31,903 bases of DNA from CAZUSO01 sp964622775 (GCA_964622775.1 CAZUSO010000033.1:1-31903), one strand, 5' to 3'; numbered from the stretch's first letter, positions 15,513-23,559 are shown. A program made the numbers and translations. Notes: generated by a model from the letters alone, not told the origin.

Positions 15513-16682
15513 GTGAATTTTGATTTTCTTCAGCAGCCTTTCTTAGGCACCACCTTAATGAATTACACCCGGATGCTGACCATCCTAATCTTGGGCGCTT
15601 TATTCCTGCGGATTATTTCAAAATACTGTTCAAAGCTCATCTTCGTTTTTTTTAAGAAATACTCCGATGATTCGTCTCCACAAACCTTCCTGGTATTGCT
15701 GCTGCAGCCGATCCAGGGACTGATATATACCATCCTGGCTTATATCGCCCTGAACCAGATCGACGGCGTGTTGAAAAGCATTATTTTACTGAGCCGGAAA
15801 GGCAAGGCCGGTGCGGATGGCGGAACGATCATCACCATGATGAACCTTGTGGATCATATTTTCTTCCTGACCTTCATCTTTTACTTTGCGCTGCTTATTT
15901 CCCGTATACTGGATTTCATATTTAAGATGATGGTGGATCGCGCCATAAAGCGAAAGGATCGCGAACGGCAACAACTGATGCCCCTGTTCCGGGATGTGCT
16001 GAAAGTAATATTGTGGTGCATTGCTTTTTTCACCGTGCTGGGCGTAGTGTTTCATGTCAATATTCCCACTTTGATTGCGGGTATGGGTGTTGGCGGAATT
16101 GCCATTGCATTTGCTGCAAAAGAAACCCTGGAAAACCTGCTGGCCTCTTTTATGGTGATGCTCGACAAGCCCTTTACTATCGGCGACTGGATAAAAGTGG
16201 ATGGTGTGGAAGGCACTGTGGAAAAGGTAGGCTTTCGCAGTACCCGTCTGCGTACTTTTGACAAATCCATTATCATCCTGCCCAACAGAACGCTCATTGA
16301 CGGACAATTGGAAAACTTTTCCGAACGGGGATTGCGGCGCGTGAAATTTACGGTGGGCGCGGTATATGGCCTTTCTCAAAAGTCTTTGGAAACGATTATT
16401 GCTTCCATCAGGCAGATCATCAAAAACACCGAAGGCACTGTCGGAAATGAATTGGTATATCTGGATAATTTTGGAGATTCTTCCGTGAATATTCAGGTAG
16501 TTTATTATATTTCTCTAAACAACAGCAATGTCGTTTTTGAAAAAGTAAAACAGCATATCAATTTCGGAATTTACCAAATCATGTATCAATATGGAAACGG
16601 ATTTGCATTTCCAACCCAGGTAGAGATCAAAGGCTCGGATACAGACCAGGTGGAGCGTTCTGTACCGGGAAAACCGGCTTAA
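15513..16682 (+). CDS. Small-conductance mechanosensitive channel (MscS family)
   Basis: 389 aa from a GTG at 15513, or 374 from the ATG at 15558; both leave the domains intact. About four membrane segments precede the pore helix, and the signature runs IAGMGVGGIAIAFAAKETLE, then MVMLDKPFTIGDWI and VEKVGFRSTRLRTFD...ILPNRTL, which is the TM3 and beta-domain of MscS. It releases solutes under hypo-osmotic stress. It lies 16 bp after the GldM-like gene. Its TAA overlaps the stop of the convergent pyrB gene in the sequence TTAA. Confidence 0.93.
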   Translation: MNFDFLQQPFLGTTLMNYTRMLTILILGALFLRIISKYCSKLIFVFFKKYSDDSSPQTFLVLLLQPIQGLIYTILAYIALNQIDGVLKSIILLSRKGKAGADGGTIITMMNLVDHIFFLTFIFYFALLISRILDFIFKMMVDRAIKRKDRERQQLMPLFRDVLKVILWCIAFFTVLGVVFHVNIPTLIAGMGVGGIAIAFAAKETLENLLASFMVMLDKPFTIGDWIKVDGVEGTVEKVGFRSTRLRTFDKSIIILPNRTLIDGQLENFSERGLRRVKFTVGAVYGLSQKSLETIIASIRQIIKNTEGTVGNELVYLDNFGDSSVNIQVVYYISLNNSNVVFEKVKQHINFGIYQIMYQYGNGFAFPTQVEIKGSDTDQVERSVPGKPA

Positions 16683-17608
16683 CTTTCCTCTTTTTTCCCC
16701 GCCAGCAGATATAGGATTGCCATTCGCACGGCAACGCCGTTCTCCACCTGGTTCAGGATGATGGAATTTTCGCTGTCGGCCACATCGCTATTGATTTCCA
16801 CCCCCCGGTTGATAGGGCCGGGATGCATGATAACGATCTCTTTCTTTAATTCATCCAGCATCTTTTTATTGACGCCGTAGAATAGCGCATATTCCCGGAG
16901 CGTAGAAAACAGCGGTTTGTTCTGACGTTCCAGCTGAATGCGTAAAACATTGGCTACATCGCACCAGGACAATGCCTCCCGCACATTATAAGAAACGCTG
17001 ACACCTAAAGTTTCGATATGTTTCGGTATGAGAGTAGGCGGGCCGCAAACCACCACTTCGGCGCCCATTTTGGTCAGCAGGAAAATATTGCTGAGGGCAA
17101 CCCGGGAATGCATAATATCACCGATGATGGCCACTTTTTTGCCTTTGAGTGTGCCTAATTTTTCCCGGATGGAAAAAGCATCTAACAGCGCCTGGGTAGG
17201 GTGTTCGTTAATTCCGTCTCCGGCATTGATGATGCTGGCATTAATGTGTCTGGCTAAGAAATGCGGGGCGCCGCTGGCGGAATGGCGCATTACCACCATA
17301 TCCACTTTCATGGAAAGAATATTCCGGGCGGTATCAATCAGCGTTTCGCCTTTTGATACCGAGCTGCCCGATGCGGAAAAATTGATGGTATCGGCGCTTA
17401 GTCTTTTTTCAGCCAGCTCAAAAGATATACGGGTTCGGGTGGAATTTTCGTAAAAAAGATTCACGATAGTCGTGTCGCGCAGGGAAGGCACTTTCTTAAT
17501 TGGTCGTTGTAAAACCTCTTTGAAATTTTCTGCCGTGCGGAGAATCAGATCAACATCTCCAGCCTGCAAATCTTTGATGCCTAACAAATGTTTGACGGAT
17601 AACGACAC
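16679..17608 (-). CDS. pyrB: Aspartate carbamoyltransferase, catalytic chain
   Basis: 309 aa, the normal length. It forms carbamoyl-aspartate from carbamoyl phosphate and aspartate in pyrimidine synthesis. Key motifs: FYENSTRTRISFELAEKRL (carbamoyl-phosphate binding), INAGDGINEHPTQALLDAF, GDIMHSRVALSN and the C-terminal HPGPINRGVEI. The gene lies 17 bp after pyrR, so PyrR could control it in the same transcript; no attenuator fits in the short gap. No regulatory chain pyrI is present nearby. Confidence 0.97.
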   Translation of the reverse strand: MSLSVKHLLGIKDLQAGDVDLILRTAENFKEVLQRPIKKVPSLRDTTIVNLFYENSTRTRISFELAEKRLSADTINFSASGSSVSKGETLIDTARNILSMKVDMVVMRHSASGAPHFLARHINASIINAGDGINEHPTQALLDAFSIREKLGTLKGKKVAIIGDIMHSRVALSNIFLLTKMGAEVVVCGPPTLIPKHIETLGVSVSYNVREALSWCDVANVLRIQLERQNKPLFSTLREYALFYGVNKKMLDELKKEIVIMHPGPINRGVEINSDVADSENSIILNQVENGVAVRMAILYLLAGKKEES

Positions 17609-17625
17609 GTTGCTTTTTTTTGTTT

Positions 17626-18153
17626 TTATAATAAAATCACCTCATCCTTTTTATCCCGTTCTTCCCAAAGTACCCTGACTTTTTGCGCAGCTATGGAATC
17701 TACGCTAAGTCCGACATAATCCGGTTGGATAGGCAGCTCCCGGCTGAACCGCCGGTCAATCAGCACCAACAGCTTTACGGATCGCGGGCGGCCGAAATCC
17801 ACTAAAGCTTCCAGCCCGGAGCGGATCGTGCGGCCGGTATATAAAACATCATCAATTAAGATGACATCTTTCCCTTCAATAGAAAAATCCAGCTCTGTTT
17901 TGTTGGGCATATGCAATGCTTCTCCGGTATTAAAATCATCCCGGTAAAAAGTAATATCTAATTTCCCGTAAGGAATATTGGCGCCGGGAATACGCTCCCG
18001 GAGTATTTTATAGATACGGTCTGAAAGAAAAACACCGCGAGGCTGCAGGCCAATCAGCACGGCATTCGAAAAATCCAGGTGATTTTCGATCAGCTGCTGC
18101 GCCAGCCGCTCCATGGTAATTTGCAATTGCTGATGTGTAAAAAGCGGTTTCAT
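17626..18153 (-). CDS. pyrR: PyrR-type bifunctional pyrimidine regulator / uracil phosphoribosyltransferase
   Basis: 175 aa. The PRPP-binding loop of type I phosphoribosyltransferases is VILIDDVLYTGRT (97-109), and GLQPRGVFLSDRI carries the flexible loop pattern of PyrR. In Gram-positives PyrR binds pyr mRNA and causes attenuation; in Bacteroidota it may act mainly as a phosphoribosyltransferase. Its ATG overlaps the TGA of dedA by 4 bp (ATGA type), implying translational coupling, and pyrB follows after 17 bp. Confidence 0.94.
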   Translation of the reverse strand: MKPLFTHQQLQITMERLAQQLIENHLDFSNAVLIGLQPRGVFLSDRIYKILRERIPGANIPYGKLDITFYRDDFNTGEALHMPNKTELDFSIEGKDVILIDDVLYTGRTIRSGLEALVDFGRPRSVKLLVLIDRRFSRELPIQPDYVGLSVDSIAAQKVRVLWEERDKKDEVILL

Positions 18154-18842
18154 AATTCCGTATCCTTTGAAAATCCTGATAACACGGTATCGTCTTCAGT
18201 CTTGTTTTTTGAAAGCTTAGCTTTCAGGAATGAAAATAATATCGGTAAAACGGAAACTAAGATAATACCAATTACTACCTTTTCAAAATTTTTGCTGACC
18301 CACTCATTCCCCCCCAGGAAATACCCGGCAAGAGTGATGCCGATCACCCATAGCAATGCACCGATAATATTATAGGTGAGGAAGGTGGAATAACGCATTT
18401 TTCCCACACCGGCCACGAAAGGCGCCAGGGTTCTTACAAAGGGTACAAAGCGTGCAATAATAATAGTGGTGGAACCGTATTTTTCATAAAAAGAATGTGT
18501 TTTGTCAATATGCTTTTGCTTCACAAAACTTTTTCCGAAAATTTTCACCCTGAGCGCTTTTTCACCAAAATATTTTCCAATAAAATAATTAGCCGTATCG
18601 CCCAGGAAGGCAGCTAAAAGCAAAATGACCAGTACGTACCAGACATTCAGGGATTCCGGATATTTAGCCGCAAAGATACCTGCTGCGAACAGGAGGGAGT
18701 CTCCCGGAAGAAAGGGCATAATGACAATACCGGTCTCCACAAAAATGATCAGGAACAGGATGAGATAGACCCAGCTGCCGTAATCCTGGAGAAAGGATTC
18801 TAAGTATTTATCAATATGTAATATGAAATCTATGATTGCCAT
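18150..18842 (-). CDS. DedA-family membrane protein
   Basis: 230 aa with about five hydrophobic segments. The family core is present: VIMPFLPGDSLLFAAG near residue 42, GDTANYFIGKYFGEKA, and IIARFVPFVRTLAPFVAGVG, the conserved arginine/proline loop. Some DedA proteins flip undecaprenyl phosphate or phosphatidylethanolamine; the substrate here is not readable. It is translationally coupled to pyrR and lies 11 bp after pdxH. Confidence 0.93.
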   Translation of the reverse strand: MAIIDFILHIDKYLESFLQDYGSWVYLILFLIIFVETGIVIMPFLPGDSLLFAAGIFAAKYPESLNVWYVLVILLLAAFLGDTANYFIGKYFGEKALRVKIFGKSFVKQKHIDKTHSFYEKYGSTTIIIARFVPFVRTLAPFVAGVGKMRYSTFLTYNIIGALLWVIGITLAGYFLGGNEWVSKNFEKVVIGIILVSVLPILFSFLKAKLSKNKTEDDTVLSGFSKDTEL

Positions 18843-18853
18843 TATGGAATATT

Positions 18854-19510
18854 TTAAGGCGCGATCCGGTATTTTTTCCAGCTTTGACTTCCGGGCGCTT
18901 TTTCAAAAACAATGCGGTCATGCAGGCGGTTGCTACGACCCTGCCAGAATTCTATCTTGTGGGGTAGAACGGCAAAGCCGCCCCAGTAATCCGGGCGTTT
19001 GATCCCGGTCTTTCCCACTTCGGCTTTTAGAGCAGCCACCCTTGATTCTAACCATTCCCGGCTTTCGATTACACGACTTTGAGGAGATGCCATAGCGCCG
19101 ATGCGGCTTTCCTCCGGCCGTTGGTTGAAATAGGCATCCGATGCGGAAGCGTCTATTTGAGAGGCTATGCCTTCCACCCGCACCTGACGTTCCAGCGCCG
19201 GCCAGAAAAAATTTAAGGCTACCCGTTGATCCTCGTTAATCTGCCTGCCTTTATTGCTTTGATAATTGGTAAAAAAAACGAAGGAACCGTGGTCCAGGCC
19301 TTTTAATAACACGATACGGGAATGTGGATTGCCGGCATTGTCAACCGTAGAGAGTGTCATGGCGTTAGGTTCGGCTTCGTCTGCCGAGAGCGCTTCTGTG
19401 AACCATTTTTCAAAAAATAAAACAGGATCATCACCGGCTTGTTCTTCGTGTAAAGAGGCCTTTTGATAATCCTGTCTTAATTGGGACATGCGCCCGGAAA
19501 TCCTGCTCAT
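18854..19510 (-). CDS. pdxH: Pyridoxamine/pyridoxine 5'-phosphate oxidase
   Basis: 218 aa, the usual length. FMN enzyme that makes pyridoxal 5'-phosphate from PNP or PMP. Seen: NAMTLSTVDNAGNPHSRIVLLKG (FMN-binding strand region), FFTNYQSNKGRQI, the loop GAMASPQSRVI, and the C-terminal signature WQGRSNRLHDRI...WKKYRIAP. It is second in the minus-strand operon, 38 bp after a 46-aa membrane protein. Confidence 0.96.
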   Translation of the reverse strand: MSRISGRMSQLRQDYQKASLHEEQAGDDPVLFFEKWFTEALSADEAEPNAMTLSTVDNAGNPHSRIVLLKGLDHGSFVFFTNYQSNKGRQINEDQRVALNFFWPALERQVRVEGIASQIDASASDAYFNQRPEESRIGAMASPQSRVIESREWLESRVAALKAEVGKTGIKRPDYWGGFAVLPHKIEFWQGRSNRLHDRIVFEKAPGSQSWKKYRIAP

Positions 19511-19548
19511 CAGATGTGAGATATACGCAAATGATTCATTGTTGAAAA

Positions 19549-19689
19549 TTAATTAAGATCGGAAGTGTCTAAATATTTAAACATTACCCAAATCCAAACC
19601 ACGAGAAACAGTATGCCTAAAACCCACGCAGCAGTGTGTCCTACCGTATTTCCCATTTCATAAGCATTGCTTAATAATAAAGATTGCAT
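19549..19689 (-). CDS. 46-aa single-pass membrane protein
   Basis: Read from the ATG at 19689 to a TAA at 19549-19551. The N-terminal 20 residues are polar (MQSLLLSNAYEMGNTVGHTA), then one membrane helix (AWVLGILFLVVWIWVMF) and a short acidic tail. Short proteins of this shape (N-terminal GxxxG-like stretch plus one helix) are common in Bacteroidota and have no known job. It is the probable first gene of the pdxH-dedA-pyrR-pyrB operon. A perfect 14-bp palindrome TTCTTTGCAAAGAA lies at 19701-19714, 11 nt ahead of the start, and could be an operator. The size makes the call uncertain, but start, helix and stop are all coherent. Confidence 0.6.
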   Translation of the reverse strand: MQSLLLSNAYEMGNTVGHTAAWVLGILFLVVWIWVMFKYLDTSDLN

Positions 19690-19783
19690 AGTGTAAAATT
19701 TTCTTTGCAAAGAACCGATTTTTTTCCCAAACCAGCAAGTAAAAAGGGGAGTTGGTGCATTTCAATTTTTCACACCTATTATG

Positions 19784-20079
19784 CTCCTTCTTGTCATTCC
19801 GTAGGAATCTAAAGGATGTATATAGATGCCTTTGGTCTTTAAAAGAAAAATGAACCCATATACTCCTTCTTGTCATTCCGTAGGAATCTAAAGGATGTGT
19901 ATAGATGCCTTTGGTCTTTAAAAGAAAAATGAACCCATATACTCCTTCTTGTCATTCCGTAGGAATCTAAAGGATGTGTATAGATGCCTTTGGTCTTTAA
20001 AAGAAGAATGAACCCATATGCTCCTTCTTGTCATTCCGTAGGAATCTAAAGGATGTATATAGATGCTTACAGCATGACA
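19784..20079. repeat. 79-bp tandem repeat array (three full units and a partial fourth)
   Basis: Unit starts at 19784, 19863, 19942 and 20021, spacing exactly 79 bp, with only a few substitutions between copies. Each unit carries the palindrome ATTCCGTAGGAAT near its start. The last unit departs after AGATGC at 20066 into TTACAGCATGACA, which is the inverse of the dispersed module found between miaE and kdsA. Confidence 0.95.
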
Positions 20080-20228
20080 GGAGGGATTTGACTGTATTTT
20101 ATCAGCAAAAATTTGAAATACATCCAAGAGCGTGGTGTATCCCAAATTACACTTTAACTTTAATTGAGGGGGATTGAAGGGAGATTGCGGATGGGTCTGA
20201 GAAAGCATGAGGCGGATATTTAGATTAA

Positions 20229-20385
20229 GTAAAGATGTCAAAATAAGCCTTGCATTTTTTTAACAGAAATCTTTCCTGTTCAAAGTGAGAATGTTCTCGA
20301 ATAGTGTATTATTGAGAATTTTTCAACGCAGAGCAAGGAAAAAGAACAATCAATCAAAATGTGAGAATTATTTTGACATCTTTAC
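20229..20385. mobile_element. MITE-like element, 157 bp with perfect 18-bp terminal inverted repeats
   Basis: Left end 20229-20246 (GTAAAGATGTCAAAATAA) is the exact reverse complement of the right end 20368-20385. The interior has a nested CCTTGC/GCAAGG pair (20248-20253 and 20333-20338) and no coding capacity. Flanks are AA on both sides, compatible with a 2-bp target duplication but not convincing. It lies 6 bp beyond the stop of the small membrane protein gene at 20392. Confidence 0.6.
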
Positions 20386-20391
20386 AAAGAG

Positions 20392-20634
20392 CTATTGTTT
20401 GATAGCACTTTTCTTAAAAAAAGTGGTGTATTTATATAAACTTCCACCAATGATAATAGTAAGTGCAATTAATCTTCCAACGCTAAAATCCTTAATTACT
20501 GAAAAATAGAGTAGTGTCGGGAAAATTAACAACGATAAAACCCAGTAGTGTCTTTTTATAAATAATTCGATACCATTTGTGTTTTTTAGTAATCCTATTA
20601 CCATTGTGGTAAGCATTATTAAGATGTATTCCAT
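20392..20634 (-). CDS. 80-aa hydrophobic membrane protein, function unknown
   Basis: ATG at 20634 gives MEYILIMLTTMVIGLL, with two further hydrophobic stretches (YWVLSLLIFPTLLYFSVI and LIALTIIIGGSLY) and a basic end KKSAIKQ, so two or three membrane passes. It follows the cysteine-rich lipoprotein by 21 bp on the same strand and is probably co-transcribed. A small membrane protein beside an exported Cys-rich peptide recalls immunity or export partners of bacteriocin-like peptides, but nothing in the sequence proves that. No family recognised. Confidence 0.55.
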   Translation of the reverse strand: MEYILIMLTTMVIGLLKNTNGIELFIKRHYWVLSLLIFPTLLYFSVIKDFSVGRLIALTIIIGGSLYKYTTFFKKSAIKQ

Positions 20635-20655
20635 AATAAGTCTAATTTAAAAGTT

Positions 20656-21299
20656 TTAACATCCTGGTGGTTTTAATTCACAGAAACTACAAGCACAAAC
20701 ATATACACAAGCTGCAACTCCTATTCCGTCTGTAAGTGCAGTGCAACCTATTAAACATGCATAAAAACCCCAGCTACATCCCGGATTAGTATCAAACAAA
20801 TGAGTTTGAAATGATGCTTTAAATGATGTAAATACTGATGAATTTATACGGTATAATCTAACTAATTGCTTTAACTCGTTAATTTCACCGTCTGAACTGC
20901 AATCAGAACAAGGTGTAATTTCAATTAAGCTTTTTATTATTGTGGAAGATTCTTTAATAGAAGTAATTTTATCGATTAATTCTTGTCGGGTAAATATTCC
21001 ATAGCTTAATATGTTTTCATTTGATATAGTATCTAACTCCTCATCACTTATAGTTGAATTAGCAATTTTGCTGATAATATAGGTCGAAGCATCTAAAATA
21101 CTAATTGTCTTATTTTTGACAATGTCTTTTTCATTTTCAGTTAAGTTAGAAAACGGATTGGAATCTTCACTCATAATGTGATTGTTCCCTACCTGATTAT
21201 CTCCCTTTTCATTTTTCGAACCAATATCCTTTTGACAGCTGAGCAAAAGAATAGGTAAAGATAATATTATAACATTGTTGTTATTATTGCTTTTTTCAT
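20656..21299 (-). CDS. Cysteine-rich lipoprotein with a frameshifted signal peptide
   Basis: The long frame 21246-20656 (196 codons, first codon TTG) begins inside a lipoprotein signal: LPILLLSCQKD runs upstream into VIILS without a start codon. In the next frame ATG AAA AAA stands at 21299 and runs into a stop after ten codons. Adding one A to the A6 tract at 21291-21296 joins them into MKKSNNNNNVIILSLPILLL-SC with the lipid-modified Cys at residue 22, giving a 214-aa protein. So this is either a homopolymer read error, a phase-variable or slippage-dependent gene, or a recent pseudogene. The mature protein is acidic and helical, has a CSDC pair mid-way, and ends in about 45 residues with eight cysteines (NPGCSWGFYACLIGCTALTD ... 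ACSFCELKPPGC). The hydrophobic Cys-rich tail recalls bacteriocin-like peptides; family not recognised. Confidence 0.65.
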
Positions 21300-21738
21300 T
21301 TTTAATTAAAGTTTATTTTCCCCTACTCTAAATCGTGTTTTCGGGCTACCACCACTGACATCAGTTTCAACGTAACTTCATAAAATCTTTCAATTTCCAG
21401 CTTGCTTATTTCGCTCAAAAGTCTGTTGGTATTATGTGTTCGAGGTCTTAGCTTTTGAGGTTCACAAGCGTGTTTTTGGGTTAGTCGGTTTCTGTCAATG
21501 CACAAATATACAAAATCTCTTAACGAATCATAAAATAATTACTTCATGCTTTTGTGCTACAAATGGGCGGGTAATTAAGTATAGATAATTAGTCCTCGAA
21601 ATTGCAAATACGAGTATCCTGCGTAATTTCCAGGAGCGCTGTCACCTCGTAATTTACCCCTACCTTTGATACCGTTTGTTTTTGAAACCGGGGTAAAATT
21701 ATTTTCTTTCCCGGATCGTATATTAGTTGAATTTTAGT
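21300..21738. other. Intergenic region between divergent lipoprotein and subtilase genes
   Basis: Holds a minus-strand -7 box at 21503 and a leader of about 200 nt ahead of the lipoprotein. A 60-codon minus frame (21323-21505) ending in SVVVARKHDLE is protein-like but begins inside the promoter box and is probably not a gene. CTCG...CGAG around an AATTGCAAAT core at 21595-21614 resembles the hairpins at 31437-31510. Confidence 0.5.
21503..21510 (-). promoter_or_regulatory. -7 box (TATATTTG) upstream of the Cys-rich lipoprotein
   Basis: Exact TAnnTTTG on the minus strand. It would give a roughly 200-nt untranslated leader before the ATG at 21299. Confidence 0.5.
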
Positions 21739-23373
21739 ATGAAATCAATTTTATCCTTATTGTTAATATGCATCTGCCTGCAATGGGCGAATGCGCAGGA
21801 AACACAATATGCCTACCGCATCCATTTCACGGATAAGAACGGAAGCGTTTTTTCCCTGCAAAACCCGGAAGTCTATCTTTCAGAACGAGCCTTGTCCCGA
21901 CGGCAAAAATATGGGGTCGCTACCGACAGCCTGGACCTGCCCCTCGTGCAAACCTACCTGGACAGTGCATTGCAGGTTACGGGCGGCATTCTGCATTGCA
22001 CTTCAAAATGGCTGAATCAATGTGTGATCCTGGTTAGCGATACGAATAATGTTAGCAGCCTGGAAGATCTGGATTTTGTGGATGATGTAAGAAGAGTAGG
22101 GGTGTTTCCTTCGGGGTTGCACCAGAAACCGGAAGGAGAGCCCAATACGATACTGGATGAGCCGGATACGAATTTCTATGCCGCCGCCTGGGAGCAGATT
22201 CATCTTTGCAAGGGTGAATACCTGCACGGGCAGGGCTTTATGGGCGAGGGAATGCTGATTGCCGTTCTTGATGTGGGTTTTGTGAATGCCGATGCGCTGA
22301 ATGCATTCGACAGTCTTTTCCAGGGAAACCGGCTTGTTGATCAATTCAATTTCAAATTGAAGAATACGGACGTGTTCAGCTCCGGTAATCATGGCACCAA
22401 TGTGCTTTCCTGCATGGCGGCTTTCCAGCCTGAAACCTTTGTGGGCACTGCACCGAAGGCGATGTATGCCTTATATGCTACCGATGACCAGGCTACCGAA
22501 TTTTCCATTGAACAGGACAACTGGATTGCGGCGGCGGAACGTGCGGACAGCATTGGCGCGGATCTGATTAATTCTTCGCTCGGCTATAATACATTTGACG
22601 ATACGGAAAATTCCTATCCTTATGAAGCGCTGGACGGGCAATCTACCTTATTGGCGAAGGCGGCTAATATCGCCGCCCAGAAAGGGATTTTGGTGGTTGT
22701 GGCAGCCGGTAATGAAGGCAATACGCCCTGGCAGCACATCCTGACTCCCGGCGATGCGGACGGCGCTCTGACTATCGGTTCTGTCAATAACCAGAAAGAT
22801 GTGGCATCCACCAGCGGCTATGGTCCGAATGCCGCCGGCGCATTGAAACCGGATGTGTGTGCCCAGGGTGTACAGGCTGCGGCTATATCTTCAGGAAGCG
22901 GTCAGCCTACCACCCTTACCGGCACTTCATTTGCTACACCTGTGCTGGCGGGGCTGGCCGCCTGCCTGATGCAGGCTGCGCCGCAGAAATCACCGGGGGA
23001 AATAAAATCCCTGCTGCATGTCGTAAGCGATCATTTTGAAAATCCCGATAATCATATCGGTTACGGTGTGCCGGATTTTATGCAGGCTTTACAATCGGTT
23101 GGGGTAAAGGATATTGCTGCTGAAAGGGATTGCCGTATTTATCCCAACCCGGTACAGCATACCTTGTATATTACCCTGCCCCCGAAACGTAACAACACTC
23201 CGGTGCATATTTCCGTTCTGGATGCCGCAGGGCGCCTGCTCCGCACGGAATCGGCTTATCATATCCGGGGAAGTGTTGATATGGATGTTTCCGGCCTGAG
23301 CCCCGGTATATACCGGATCCGGATCGAAGCTGCCGGTGAAAAAAGCCAGGTGCTCCCCTTTGTGAAGCTTTAA
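21739..23373 (+). CDS. Subtilisin-like serine protease (S8) with T9SS sorting domain
   Basis: 544 aa from the ATG at 21739 (an in-frame TTG four codons earlier is less likely). Residues 1-18 are a signal peptide ending ANA. An N-terminal prodomain-like part reaches about 140. The S8 triad is intact: D178 (IAVLDVG), H218 (GNHGTNV), S397 (LTGTSFATP), with oxyanion N325 in AAGNEGN. The C-terminal 75 residues (IYPNPVQHTLYITLP..., then VLDAAGRLLRTE..., GLSPGIYRIRIE) are a type A T9SS sorting domain, so the enzyme is exported across the outer membrane and released or anchored at the surface. Substrate unknown. It stands alone; the tRNA-Thr gene follows 109 bp later. Confidence 0.96.
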   Translation: MKSILSLLLICICLQWANAQETQYAYRIHFTDKNGSVFSLQNPEVYLSERALSRRQKYGVATDSLDLPLVQTYLDSALQVTGGILHCTSKWLNQCVILVSDTNNVSSLEDLDFVDDVRRVGVFPSGLHQKPEGEPNTILDEPDTNFYAAAWEQIHLCKGEYLHGQGFMGEGMLIAVLDVGFVNADALNAFDSLFQGNRLVDQFNFKLKNTDVFSSGNHGTNVLSCMAAFQPETFVGTAPKAMYALYATDDQATEFSIEQDNWIAAAERADSIGADLINSSLGYNTFDDTENSYPYEALDGQSTLLAKAANIAAQKGILVVVAAGNEGNTPWQHILTPGDADGALTIGSVNNQKDVASTSGYGPNAAGALKPDVCAQGVQAAAISSGSGQPTTLTGTSFATPVLAGLAACLMQAAPQKSPGEIKSLLHVVSDHFENPDNHIGYGVPDFMQALQSVGVKDIAAERDCRIYPNPVQHTLYITLPPKRNNTPVHISVLDAAGRLLRTESAYHIRGSVDMDVSGLSPGIYRIRIEAAGEKSQVLPFVKL

Positions 23374-23462
23374 GGAATTTACTGTGCCTGGCGGAGGATA
23401 TTATGGGAAGAGGGGAAATAATAAATTGTTGCTTTTTCCGGAAAAATCAGCAAATATTCCGG

Positions 23463-23470
23463 TAATTTTG
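23463..23470 (+). promoter_or_regulatory. -7 box (TAATTTTG) of the tRNA-Thr promoter
   Basis: Exact TAnnTTTG ending 12 nt before the tRNA 5' end, the right distance for a start a few bases ahead of the mature tRNA. Confidence 0.6.
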
Positions 23471-23482
23471 CCCGACATTTTT

Positions 23483-23559
23483 GCCACCTTAGCTCAGCCG
23501 GTTAGAGCAGCTGTTTCGTAAATAGCAGGTCGGGGGTTCGAATCCCCTGGGTGGCTCCA
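23483..23559 (+). tRNA. tRNA-Thr, anticodon CGT
   Basis: Full cloverleaf by eye. The acceptor pairs GCCACCT with GGGTGGC (one T-G wobble), discriminator T and encoded CCA at 57-59. The D-stem is GCTC/GAGC. The anticodon stem GCTGT/ATAGC has loop TTCGTAA, so anticodon CGT reading ACG. The T-arm is GGGGG-TTCGAAT-CCCCT. No intron. A decayed region follows its 3' end, but I found no direct repeat of the tRNA end that would mark an integration site. Confidence 0.95.

Larger units (their letters stand above)
19690..20391. other. Repeat-filled gap without supported genes
   Basis: About 700 bp holding a 79-bp tandem array (19784-20066), a terminal copy of the dispersed module seen at 3270 and 3362 (inverted, 20061-20079), and a 157-bp MITE-like element (20229-20385). 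Open frames here are translations of the repeats. Confidence 0.8.

Noticed and set aside
19784..20066. CRISPR array
   Set aside because: The full 79-bp unit repeats without unique spacers, and no cas genes are in the window.
19658..20241. Minus-strand open frames of 72 and 107 codons
   Set aside because: They are translations of the 79-bp tandem repeat and share the same repeated peptide; no independent sign of coding.
20285..20509. 74-codon plus-strand frame
   Set aside because: Runs across the end of the MITE-like element and antisense to the small membrane gene; composition not protein-like.
21323..21505. 60-codon minus-strand frame ahead of the Cys-rich lipoprotein
   Set aside because: Its start lies inside the -7 promoter box, so a transcript from that promoter would lack it; treated as leader sequence.
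23542..23559. Integration (att) site at the tRNA-Thr 3' end
   Set aside because: I found no second copy of the tRNA end in the window and no integrase, so it is not supported.
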